From: Acidipropionibacterium virtanenii | GTDB lineage: Bacteria > Actinomycetota > Actinomycetes > Propionibacteriales > Propionibacteriaceae | Length of the DNA: 64,000 nucleotides | Assembly: GCF_003325455.1 (NCBI RefSeq) | Contig: NZ_CP025198.1 | Location: 372,001-436,000, forward strand | Reading direction: 5' to 3' | Shown here: in pieces, positions 53,649 through 61,655 of the stretch | Position numbering within the stretch: position 1 is the stretch's first letter | Layout of the letters: every line of letters begins with the position of its first letter | Notes under the pieces: generated by a model | What the model was told of the DNA's origin: nothing | Seen by the model: only the letters and a program-made list of their open reading frames with translations | Database searches by the model: none | Made by a program: the position numbers and the translations under genes

Positions 53649-53992
53649 TGGCACGAGCAGCAACGACGTCGGACGTCTTCAACGCGATCGCCGAGCCGCA
53701 GCGCAGGGAGATCCTCATGCTGCTGCGTGCCGGTGAGCGCGGGGTGACCGATCTCTCCCATGATCTGGGCCTGCCGCAGCCGGGCACATCGAAGCACCTC
53801 AAAGTGCTCCGGGAGGTCGGGCTGGTGCAGGACCGTCGCCAGGGCAAACGCCGTCTCTACCGCCTCGATGCTCGAGGCCTGCGGCCGGTCCACGAATGGA
53901 CGGGCGGGTTCGAACAGTTCTGGAACGAGAGCTTCGATCGGCTGGACGAGTACGTGCAGGGCTTGAAACAGGAACATGGAAGGGAACGCTGA
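53648..53992 (+). CDS. ArsR-family winged-helix regulator
   Basis: 114 residues. The winged helix is IAEPQRREILMLLRAGERGV, then LPQPGTSKHLKVLREVGLV with wing RRQGKRRLYRL. No metal-binding ELCVCDL-type motif is present, so it belongs to the group associated with SRPBCC and DHFR-like genes. ATG 53648 coincides with the promoter's transcript start, implying leaderless translation. ATG 53636 would lie inside the -10 box. It overlaps the SRPBCC start (TGATG). Confidence 0.88.
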   Translation: MARAATTSDVFNAIAEPQRREILMLLRAGERGVTDLSHDLGLPQPGTSKHLKVLREVGLVQDRRQGKRRLYRLDARGLRPVHEWTGGFEQFWNESFDRLDEYVQGLKQEHGRER

Positions 53993-54498
53993 TGAGCGAT
54001 GCCACACGAGATACGCGGGGGCGGTCTGCGGCGTCCGATCGCCAGATCATGGTGTCCCGGAGCATCCACGCACCACGAGAGCTGGTGTTCGAAGCATTCA
54101 CCGCAGTGCGTCACCTCTCGCAGTGGTGGGGACCCGAGGGATTCACCACCACAACACGAGCCTTCGAGTTCCGCGTCGGTGGAGTCTGGGACTTCACGAT
54201 GCACGGCCCCGACGGCACCGATTACCCGGAGTGGATCACCTGGACCGAGATCACCGTGCCGGAGCGGATCGCGATGCTCCACGGGGAGCACCACGACGAT
54301 CAGAATGCGTTCGAGTCGGTGCTCACCTTCACAGCCGACGGAGACGCGACCACGATCGAGATGCTCACGGTCTTCCCGACCAGACAACTGCGCGATGAGG
54401 CGATCGAGAAGCACGGTGCGATCGAGGGGGGCAGCCAGACGCTCGCCAACCTTGCCGCGTATGTCACCAACATCCTCCAGAACGGAGCTGAGGACTGA
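53992..54498 (+). CDS. SRPBCC (AHSA1-like) protein
   Basis: 168 residues, START-like helix-grip fold: SRSIHAPRELVFEAFTAVRH opening, LSQWWGPEGFTTTT, then FRVGGVWDFTMHGPDG. AHSA1-type proteins bind hydrophobic ligands. The specific role is unknown. It is translationally coupled on both sides (TGATG), between ArsR and the DHFR-like gene, an arrangement seen in many actinobacteria. ATG 53992 has GGAAGGGAA upstream. Confidence 0.87.
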   Translation: MSDATRDTRGRSAASDRQIMVSRSIHAPRELVFEAFTAVRHLSQWWGPEGFTTTTRAFEFRVGGVWDFTMHGPDGTDYPEWITWTEITVPERIAMLHGEHHDDQNAFESVLTFTADGDATTIEMLTVFPTRQLRDEAIEKHGAIEGGSQTLANLAAYVTNILQNGAED

Positions 54499-55130
54499 TG
54501 GCCGGCAAGATCTTCTTCAGCGTCTCGATGTCGCTGGACGGTTTCATCGCCCCCGAGTCGCCCGAGGAGTTGATGGGCAAGCAATGGATGGAGCTGCAGG
54601 CGTGGGCTTTCCGGTTGCAGTACTTCCGAGAGAGCCTCAACCTGGGCGGTGGTGAGCAGGGCCGCGACGACGATCTCGTCCGGGCGACATTCGAGCGCAC
54701 CGGAGCGAACGTGATGGGAAAGCGGATGTTCGACGCCGGTGAGCAGTCGTGGCGCGAGGAGCCGCCCTTCCACGCTCCGGTCTTCATCGTCACGCACGAG
54801 AGGCGCGCACCGTGGGAACGCCTGGGCGGCACGACCTTCCACTTCGTCAACGAGGGCGTCGAGGCGGCGATCGAGCAGGCACGCGAGGCTGCCGGCGACA
54901 AGGACGTCCGGGTCTCCGGCGGGGGTGAGATGATCGTCCAGTGCCTTGACGCGGGCCTGATCGACGAGTTCACGATCGCTCTCGCGCCGGTGCTGTTCGG
55001 CAAAGGGGTACGCCTGTTCGAGGGCGTGGACGCGGCCCGCGTCGCCCTGGAACAGATCGGCTCGGAGTCCTCGTCACCGTTGGCGACCCATCTGACATAC
55101 GCCGTCCGGGATCGGAGCGTGCAAGCCTGA
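54498..55130 (+). CDS. Dihydrofolate reductase/RibD C-terminal-like reductase
   Basis: 210 residues. N-terminal FFSVSMSLDGFIAPE and central NVMGKRMFDAGEQ are the DHFR/RibD fold motifs. The C-terminal VRVSGGGEMIVQCLDAGLID supplies the NADPH loop. It is probably an NADPH-dependent reductase of unknown substrate and not folate metabolism proper. It is coupled to the SRPBCC gene by TGATG and ends the ArsR operon. Confidence 0.87.
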   Translation: MAGKIFFSVSMSLDGFIAPESPEELMGKQWMELQAWAFRLQYFRESLNLGGGEQGRDDDLVRATFERTGANVMGKRMFDAGEQSWREEPPFHAPVFIVTHERRAPWERLGGTTFHFVNEGVEAAIEQAREAAGDKDVRVSGGGEMIVQCLDAGLIDEFTIALAPVLFGKGVRLFEGVDAARVALEQIGSESSSPLATHLTYAVRDRSVQA

Positions 55131-55159
55131 ACCCTGATCCACGATGCCCGGGTGAGGGG

Positions 55160-55726
55160 CTACCTTTGCCTTCGCTGCTTGAGCTTGGCCACGTGGTCGT
55201 CATATCCCCTGATAGACGGCGGGTTCCCCAGAACTCGTCCCAGGTCCTGCAACGTTGCGAGGCACTGCCGAGCTTCGAGATGCGTGATGTGGCCGACCAC
55301 TTCGGCGAGGGCGAGGACCTTGGTGGTACTTGCGACATGGATCAGAGGCTCAACGCTGGCGCGCCGCGCTGCGCCGTGATCATCCGTCAAGAACACCGCT
55401 TCAAGTTCGCGCCGGGTGATGACGGCTATGGTCTCCGCCTCGCCCATGTTCTTCGCTGGATCTGTCTCACCCGGTTTCCTCATCTGCTCCGCAATGGTTC
55501 TGGCATCGACGATCTCGGAGGCCGTCGGGGTCAGGGGAGAGGGCAGCAGGCCATTCCACCTTGCCATGTCCTGCAGGTCTGGCTCTCGCGAGCTCTTTGC
55601 ACACTCTCGGGCGATGGCGATGGTCCACGTTCCCCGGCCCTTGAGGAACCATTCAAGGAGGTCATGACGATGGATATAGGTGAAGTTCACCAGCACCGTG
55701 TTATCGGGGAAAAAGAGGCCCGGCAT
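55160..55726 (-). CDS. PIN-like nuclease protein, third gene of XRE-ImmA operon
   Basis: 188 residues. The PIN pattern is visible: Asp8 in FFPDNTVLVNF, a middle acidic motif MGEAETIAV and a later pair in AVFLTDDHGAARRA, consistent with a metal-dependent ribonuclease fold. It begins three bases after the ImmA stop on the same strand. No antitoxin-size partner other than the XRE and ImmA proteins is nearby. It is the probable effector of the module. Its activity and control are inferred. Confidence 0.7.
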   Translation of the reverse strand: MPGLFFPDNTVLVNFTYIHRHDLLEWFLKGRGTWTIAIARECAKSSREPDLQDMARWNGLLPSPLTPTASEIVDARTIAEQMRKPGETDPAKNMGEAETIAVITRRELEAVFLTDDHGAARRASVEPLIHVASTTKVLALAEVVGHITHLEARQCLATLQDLGRVLGNPPSIRGYDDHVAKLKQRRQR

Positions 55727-55729
55727 GAG

Positions 55730-56485
55730 TTAATCGAGCCCCTCGAGGAGACTCAGATCCTCATCGGGGTCCTCTGTGATCGGCCCCTGCGTCTCAAGCT
55801 TCTCGACGTCGATCCCTTGTGCAAAAGCCAGTGACTCGAGTGGCGCGAGTCCTGACTCGACAGCGGTCTCGAGCCTGGAGACGAGTTCAGCAGGGAACTG
55901 CCGCTGTGTGGCTCTCATGCTCCTGATCGTGATGAAGTCCGGCCCGGGCGGCATCTCCATGTGCCGTCGGAGCAGCCCGCGGGTGGATTGGCTCAGCGCT
56001 TCGGTAACCTCCGCTCGAGCTGAGATGCCCAAGGACCGGAGCCGAGTGGCCAATGCCTCGGTTGAGACGCCCCACTCCCAGATCTGCTTGGCGAGGACGG
56101 AGAGGGTGATGGCCGACCAGTCAATAGAGCGGATCTCGTCCTCGGGCATCAGAAGGTCTGCAGCAAAACGATTTGCTCCAGCCTCGTCGCCGTTGCTCGC
56201 ATTGGTGTGGCCAGTGCACAGACTGTCCTGCGCGACATGTCCGAGTTCGTGAGCGATCGTGAAGTTCTGGCGGAACCAGCTCTCGGTTCTGGCGGAGACG
56301 ACGACTGCGTGCTGCCCGATCGTCATGAGGTATCCCTCGCCGGCGAGATCGACGGTGATGACGTCGACCTGGAGGTGCTGCGGTACCTGCTCGGCCAGGT
56401 CGTCCGGAAGGTCACCGCACGACCTGTCCAGAAGGAGGCGAACATCCGAAGCGCTGAGGCCCTTGATGTCATGACGGGGTGTCAC
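55730..56485 (-). CDS. ImmA/IrrE-family (COG2856) metalloendopeptidase
   Basis: 251 residues. The zinc motif is H79-E-L-G-H83 in FTIAHELGHVAQD, and the downstream GANRFAADLLMP supplies the third-ligand helix. The C-terminal part (AVTEALSQSTRGLL onward) is unassigned. ImmA/IrrE enzymes cleave XRE-type repressors, as for ICEBs1 ImmR and Deinococcus DdrO. The GTG start overlaps the XRE gene stop by four bases. It probably cleaves the XRE protein at 56482. Confidence 0.88.
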   Translation of the reverse strand: MTPRHDIKGLSASDVRLLLDRSCGDLPDDLAEQVPQHLQVDVITVDLAGEGYLMTIGQHAVVVSARTESWFRQNFTIAHELGHVAQDSLCTGHTNASNGDEAGANRFAADLLMPEDEIRSIDWSAITLSVLAKQIWEWGVSTEALATRLRSLGISARAEVTEALSQSTRGLLRRHMEMPPGPDFITIRSMRATQRQFPAELVSRLETAVESGLAPLESLAFAQGIDVEKLETQGPITEDPDEDLSLLEGLD

Positions 56486-56817
56486 CGGTAGGCCTGACGA
56501 TAGAGCAGCGCGATGTCTTGCAGGGTCTGTTGATCGCCCTCGGAATTGCGGGCCGTGTAACTGCGGCTGAAGCCATCGAAGTCATGCCGGGCGGCGATCC
56601 GGATCTCCATCGGATCGGGCTCTCCGGTCGCCAGCCAGTGGAGGGAGACGCCCAGAGCATGCGCGATCCGTACGAGTTCAGGCGCCGAGAACTGACGACT
56701 GCCGGCCAATGACTTCGACAGCTGCGATTCGGACAGCTCCGACTGCCTGGCCACCTCGGCCTGGGTCATCCGCGTGTGCCTGATGCGCTGACGGACACGC
56801 TCGCCGATTGCTTCCAT
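56482..56817 (-). CDS. XRE-family helix-turn-helix regulator
   Basis: 111 residues. The HTH is MTQAEVARQSELSESQLSKSLAGSRQFS (about residues 17-44), and LVRIAHALGVSLHWLATGE follows. A C-terminal helical tail is specific to this protein. The start at 56817 was chosen because the frame back to 56982 is not conserved. It is the first gene of the XRE-ImmA-PIN operon, so it is the likely repressor and substrate of the protease. Confidence 0.86.
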   Translation of the reverse strand: MEAIGERVRQRIRHTRMTQAEVARQSELSESQLSKSLAGSRQFSAPELVRIAHALGVSLHWLATGEPDPMEIRIAARHDFDGFSRSYTARNSEGDQQTLQDIALLYRQAYR

Positions 56818-57009
56818 GGCCACAAGGCTACGCGGATGTTTCCAAAATCGAAAGTCTGGCCCCGCCGTGAAGCTCGCAGGGTGTTCGCTGCCGCACAGCC
56901 TCCGTGCGATCCAGCGAGACCCGCTCGGTTCTGTTGCGATTCTGTCCCAGACGCCGGGGGTCGTGCTGGAATGCCGGGGCACCGCTCGGCTACCCGATCC
57001 GATACTCAG

Positions 57010-59169
57010 TCAGAACCGCATCAGGCGCAGCCGGGACGCGTTGGAGATGACGCTGACGCTCGACAGGGCCATCGCCAGGGCGGCCAGCATCGGCGAGAGC
57101 AGCATCCCCAAGACCGGGTACAGCACTCCGGCGGCGATCGGAATCCCGATCGCGTTGTAGATGAAGGCGAAGACCAGGTTCTGATGGATATTTCGCATGG
57201 TGGCGCGCGACAGCGCGCGTGCCCGGACGATGCCGTTGAGATCCCCGGAGGGCAGCGTGATTCCGGCGCTCTGCATGGCGACGTCGGTACCGGTTCCCAT
57301 CGCCAGCCCGACGGTCGCCGCGGCCAGCGCGGGAGCGTCGTTGACGCCGTCGCCGGCCATCGCGACGCGGCGTCCCTGGTCCATCAATCGGGTCACCGCC
57401 TCGTGCTTGTCCTCGGGACGCACCTCGGCATGCACCTCATCGATCCCCAACTGATCGGCGACCGCCTGAGCCGTGGTCCGGTTGTCACCGGTGAGCATCA
57501 CGACGTGCAGCCCCTGCCCGCGCAGTTCGGCCACCGCCCGGGCGCTGGTCTCCTTGACCGGATCGGAGATCGCCAGGGCCGCCACCAGGGAATCGTCCAG
57601 CGACAGGAGGACGACGGTCGCGCCCTTGGCCCGCAGCGCCTCCACGCGCTCCCGGATGCCCCCACCGTCCCGGGAGGCTCCGTCGTCCTGACTCGCCACC
57701 ACGTAGTCGGCGCTGCCGACCCGGACCTGGCGTCCCTCGACGGTGGCGCTCACACCCCCGCCGGCCTCCGAGGAGAATCCGGAGGCGGCCGGGATCGCCA
57801 GTTCGGAATCCTGTGCGGCGGACACCACGGCGGCCGCGAGGGGGTGCTCCGAGGAGCGCTCCACGGCGGCGGCGTAGCGCAGGGCGTCGTCCTCGCTCAG
57901 ACCGCCGGCAGTGATGACAGTGGTGACGGCCGGACGCCCCTCGGTGAGGGTCCCGGTCTTGTCGACGACCACGGTGTCGACCTTCTCCATCGTCTCCAGG
58001 GCCTCGGCGTCGCGGATGAGGACGCCCTCCCGGGCGCCCCGCCCGACACCCACCATGACCGACATCGGGGTGGCCAGCCCCAGCGCGCAGGGGCAGGCGA
58101 CGATGAGCACGGATACCGCCACGACCAGCGCATGGGCCAGGCGGGGCTCGGGCCCCACCAGTAGCCAGATGATGAAGGCGGCGACGGCTACTCCGATCAC
58201 CGCGGGCACGAAGACCGCCGAGACCCGGTCGACCAGTGACTGGATGGGCGCACGCGAACGCTGTGCGCCGGCGACCATGTCGACGATGCGGGCCAGCACG
58301 GAATCGGCGCCGAGCTTCTCGGCGCGCACCACGACCGATCCGGATCCGTTGACGGTGCCGCCGACCACATCGTCCCCGACCTGCTTGGCCACCGGCAGGG
58401 ACTCCCCGGTGACCATCGACTCGTCGACCGAGCTCGACCCGTCGGTCACGGTGCCGTCGACCGGCACCTTGTCTCCTGGGCGCACCCGCAGCAGGTCTGA
58501 GACCTCCACCTGGTCGAGAGGAATCTCCTTGTCGTGGCCGTCCGCGTCGATGCGCAGCGCGGTCGCGGGCGCAAGATCCATCAGGGCGCGGATGGCCCCG
58601 GAGGTGCGGTCGCGGGCGCGCAGCTCGAGCACCTGGCCCAGTGCGACGAGGGCGACGATCACCGACGCCGCCTCGAAGTAGACCTCGACCCGCCCGTCGG
58701 TCCGCATGGACTCGGGGAACACCCCGGGCGCGACGAGCGCGACGAGGCTGTACAGATAGGCCGCTCCCACGCCCATCGCGATGAGTGTGAACATGTTGAG
58801 CGAGCGGTTCCGCAGCGAGGCCCAGCCCCGCTGGAAGAACGGTTTCGCGGCCCACAGTACGACAACGCTGGCGAGCACGAACTGGATCACCTGGGAGACG
58901 ACGACCGGGATGAGGTCGCGCAGGCCGGGAACCATCGGGAAGATCATCGACAGGATGAGCACCGGCAGCGCGAACGCCGACGAGACCCAGAACCGGCGCC
59001 TCATATCGGCCAGCTCGGGGTTCGGGCCGGCATCCTCGGTGGCGCGCACGGGTTCCAGCGCCATGCCGCACTTGGGGCAGCTTCCCGGATGGTCCTGCCG
59101 GATCTCCGGATGCATGGGGCAGGTGTAGACGGTCGACTCGGTGGTGACGTTGTCTCTGTTCGGATTCAT
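57010..59169 (-). CDS. Copper-type P1B ATPase with N-terminal heavy-metal-binding domain
   Basis: 719 residues. The N-terminal YHS-like metal-binding motif is [20 protein letters not shown] (about 15-34). The membrane motif is C359-P-C361, the actuator TGESLPV, the phosphorylation site Asp403 in DKTGTLT, and the hinge [12 protein letters not shown]. This is the copper or silver efflux class (CopA/CopB-like); the exact metal is not certain. No ferredoxin-like HMA domain is present. ATG 59169 follows GAGGAGTG. A CsoR-like operator is just upstream. Confidence 0.93.
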   Translation of the reverse strand: MNPNRDNVTTESTVYTCPMHPEIRQDHPGSCPKCGMALEPVRATEDAGPNPELADMRRRFWVSSAFALPVLILSMIFPMVPGLRDLIPVVVSQVIQFVLASVVVLWAAKPFFQRGWASLRNRSLNMFTLIAMGVGAAYLYSLVALVAPGVFPESMRTDGRVEVYFEAASVIVALVALGQVLELRARDRTSGAIRALMDLAPATALRIDADGHDKEIPLDQVEVSDLLRVRPGDKVPVDGTVTDGSSSVDESMVTGESLPVAKQVGDDVVGGTVNGSGSVVVRAEKLGADSVLARIVDMVAGAQRSRAPIQSLVDRVSAVFVPAVIGVAVAAFIIWLLVGPEPRLAHALVVAVSVLIVACPCALGLATPMSVMVGVGRGAREGVLIRDAEALETMEKVDTVVVDKTGTLTEGRPAVTTVITAGGLSEDDALRYAAAVERSSEHPLAAAVVSAAQDSELAIPAASGFSSEAGGGVSATVEGRQVRVGSADYVVASQDDGASRDGGGIRERVEALRAKGATVVLLSLDDSLVAALAISDPVKETSARAVAELRGQGLHVVMLTGDNRTTAQAVADQLGIDEVHAEVRPEDKHEAVTRLMDQGRRVAMAGDGVNDAPALAAATVGLAMGTGTDVAMQSAGITLPSGDLNGIVRARALSRATMRNIHQNLVFAFIYNAIGIPIAAGVLYPVLGMLLSPMLAALAMALSSVSVISNASRLRLMRF

Positions 59170-59195
59170 CGTTCACTCCTCGACTCCTCACTCTA

Positions 59196-59212
59196 ATACC
59201 CCATAGGGGTAT
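59196..59212 (-). promoter_or_regulatory. CsoR-like copper operator
   Basis: ATACCCCATAGGGGTAT, a 17-base palindrome of the type recognised by CsoR-family copper sensors, 27 bases upstream of the ATPase start. No csoR gene is present in the window. Confidence 0.75.
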
Positions 59213-59330
59213 AGGAAAGGGCGCGTCACGCTGTACAGGGCCCGGATCACCGTGACGCCCGGATCACCCTGACCCACCGTCCCGTCGTCGGGCCCGGGGC
59301 CGAGACCTGCCGGTGGATAGATTGACGGGC

Positions 59331-59966
59331 ATGGATCCGGGATCATTGGCCGATTGGATCTCGGCGGTCGCCACGGTCGCAGCGACGGTGGCCGCGGTCT
59401 TCGCCGGCTTCTACGCCTACAAGGCGCTGGGCATCGAGCAGGCCGGCGACGCCGAGCGTCACGAGGACCGGCGTCGTGCCCAGGCAGAGCAGATCAACGC
59501 CTGGGCCGAGCACCTCCGCCCGGGCTCGCACGGTTCCGGCCCGACCGGTTCCGATCCGAACCGGGTCCGGCTGGTCGTGAAGCTCCAGAACCTCTCCAAC
59601 GCCCCCGTCTACGCCGTCCGCCTCGGATTCATCCTCGGCCGCCGGCCCCGCGAGGGGGAGGTGCCCGACGGCGTCAACCCCCCGAAGCGGCCGCTCTATG
59701 CGGACTGGGAGTTCCTGCTCCCGCCCACCGACGGGCCGCTCGTCCTCGTCGAGTTCAACTGGCGCGCGGTGCAGGCCTGGCAGGACTGGCGGCTCAAACA
59801 GGAGGCGCTCAATCACATGGACGCCCGGCCGTACGTCGAACTCACCTTCCAGGACGGTTCGGGCACCTGGTGGCTTCGCGACGCCCGTGGCCGACTCACC
59901 GACATCTCCGAGAATGACGCGGTGTACCGGTTCGAGTACCCGAACACCGGGGGCACCGCCCGGTGA
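59331..59966 (+). CDS. Membrane-anchored protein of unknown function
   Basis: 211 residues. One hydrophobic helix at about residues 10-36 (WISAVATVAATVAAVFAGFY) is followed by a charged, probably cytoplasmic segment (DAERHEDRRRAQAEQINAWA) and a beta-rich domain (VRLVVKLQNLSNAPVYAVRL, FNWRAVQAWQDWR). The layout resembles small actinobacterial membrane proteins with a DUF-type domain, but I do not recognise the family. A TAGATT hexamer 8 bases before the ATG at 59331 allows leaderless expression. It is not obviously linked to neighbours. Confidence 0.7.
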   Translation: MDPGSLADWISAVATVAATVAAVFAGFYAYKALGIEQAGDAERHEDRRRAQAEQINAWAEHLRPGSHGSGPTGSDPNRVRLVVKLQNLSNAPVYAVRLGFILGRRPREGEVPDGVNPPKRPLYADWEFLLPPTDGPLVLVEFNWRAVQAWQDWRLKQEALNHMDARPYVELTFQDGSGTWWLRDARGRLTDISENDAVYRFEYPNTGGTAR

Positions 59967-60074
59967 CCGGCGCGCGGGCTCCGGGGCGTCAGAGACGCCG
60001 GACTCCACGACCACGGCTCGGACAATCCGCTCAGGAGTCTGGCTCGGGGCCTCCTGCCGTGTCACTGTGGTGCA

Positions 60075-61550
60075 ATGGGACGAGACACGAGCTCCACCAC
60101 ATACACCCGCTCCGAACGGACGCGGTACCGGCTCAAACTGCACGAGAATCTGGAGACCTTCGCCCGTTACCTTCCTCGCGCGGATTTCTCGGACGACGCG
60201 ACGATCGGCATCGAGATGGAGATCAACCTCACCGACGCCGACGGTCACCCGGTGCGCCGCGCCCTCGACGCGCTCGGGGCCATCGGCAACGATGAGTTCC
60301 AGACCGAGATCGGAGCTCACAACATCGAGCTGAACCTGCCCGCGGTCCCGGTCGCCGGCCACGGGCTGGGGGATCTGGAGGACGCCGCGCGCCAACGTCT
60401 GCGCGACGCCCGCCTGGCCGTCGAGAAGGTCGGTATCGAACTCGTGCCGGTGGGGATGCTGCCCACTCTCACCGAGGCCGACCTGCGCTCCGAGGGCTGG
60501 CGCAACCCGGAGAACCGCTACAAGGCCCTGAACAACGCGATCCTCGAGGCTCGCGGTGAGGACATCCACATCCACATCCAGGGGGACGACGAGATCGATC
60601 TCACCATCGGCTCCATCGCCCCAGAATCGGCCTGCACCTCCGCCCAGCTCCACCTTCAGGTGTCGCCCTCCCAGTTCGCCGTCGCCTGGAACGCGGCCCA
60701 GGCGATCGCCGGACCTCAGATCGCGGTGGCGGCCAACTCTCCGTTCTTCCTGGGAAGTGCCGGCTGGATGGAGAACCGGATCCCGGTCTTCACCCAGGCC
60801 ACCGACACCCGGCCGCCCGAGTTCGCCAACCAGAAGGTCCGACCGAGGGTGTGGTTCGGGGAGCGGTGGATCAACACCGTCTTCGATCTGTGGGAGGAGA
60901 ACGTCCGGTACTTCCCGGCGATCCTCCCCGAATCCCGGCAGGCCGCCGGGCAGGCTCTGCTCACTGAGGGTGCCGCGCCGAAGCTGCATGAGCTGGTGCT
61001 CCACAACGGCACCATCTGGCGCTGGAACCGGCCGGTCTACGACCCGGGCTCGGGAGGCCGTCCGAACCTGCGGATCGAGAACCGTCTGCTGCCCACCGCA
61101 CCGACGGTCATCGATCAGATCTCGGACGCCGCCTTCTTCTACGGCCTGGTCGGCCGGCTTGTCCACGACCCGCGGCCGCTGTGGTCGCGGATGCCCTTCG
61201 CCGACGCCCGTGCCAACTTCCAGGCCTGTGCCAAGGAGGGGCTCAACGCCGACGTGGTGTGGCCGGGTCTGGGCGCCGTCCCGGTGACCGAGCTGGTCGG
61301 GGAGGTGCTCATCCCGCTGGCGCGGGAGGGCCTGGTGATCCAGGGAGTCGACGAGGATCTCATCGACCGGTACCTGTCGGTGATCGAGGCCCGGGCGCGC
61401 ACCGGGCACAACGGGGCCGCCTGGCAGCGCCGGATGGTCGAGGAGCTGGAGAGCGTGTGGATGGGGCGCGAGGAGGCGCTGGCCGAGATGACCCGGCGTT
61501 ACCGCCAGAACCAGGTGACCGGGAAACCGGTGCACACCTGGCAGATCTGA
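60075..61550 (+). CDS. Glutamate-cysteine ligase family 2 (GCS2) protein
   Basis: 491 residues. The GCS2 fold has the acidic metal and substrate motif TIGIEMEINL near residue 48, then EIGAHNIELNLP, IHIQGDDEIDLTIGS, NSPFFLG, and RIENRLLPTAPT. Characterised relatives make gamma-glutamylcysteine or are carboxylate-amine ligases (YbdK). The precise product is not certain here. It is about 110 bases downstream of the preceding gene. No glutathione synthetase or ergothioneine genes are visible in the window. Confidence 0.82.
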   Translation: MGRDTSSTTYTRSERTRYRLKLHENLETFARYLPRADFSDDATIGIEMEINLTDADGHPVRRALDALGAIGNDEFQTEIGAHNIELNLPAVPVAGHGLGDLEDAARQRLRDARLAVEKVGIELVPVGMLPTLTEADLRSEGWRNPENRYKALNNAILEARGEDIHIHIQGDDEIDLTIGSIAPESACTSAQLHLQVSPSQFAVAWNAAQAIAGPQIAVAANSPFFLGSAGWMENRIPVFTQATDTRPPEFANQKVRPRVWFGERWINTVFDLWEENVRYFPAILPESRQAAGQALLTEGAAPKLHELVLHNGTIWRWNRPVYDPGSGGRPNLRIENRLLPTAPTVIDQISDAAFFYGLVGRLVHDPRPLWSRMPFADARANFQACAKEGLNADVVWPGLGAVPVTELVGEVLIPLAREGLVIQGVDEDLIDRYLSVIEARARTGHNGAAWQRRMVEELESVWMGREEALAEMTRRYRQNQVTGKPVHTWQI

Positions 61551-61625
61551 GGGGTTGACGCCGCTCGACCCGTTGGACGGTTTCCCTCCTCCGGTCGTGG
61601 GGCAGTTTCCACGCCGGTCACCGCC

Positions 61626-61655
61626 GCACCTGTTGACTACGCACCTGTTGACTAG
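61626..61655. repeat. 15-base tandem duplication at the GH65 stop codon
   Basis: GCACCTGTTGACTAC is followed directly by GCACCTGTTGACTAG. The second copy provides the GH65 stop (TAG on the minus strand), and the first repeats it. It is a recent small slippage duplication without effect on the protein end. Confidence 0.8.

Noticed and set aside
59238-59271. Short direct repeat (CCCGGATCACC twice) upstream of the 59331 gene
   Set aside because: Only two imperfect units in a GC-rich intergenic stretch. Nothing ties it to a function.
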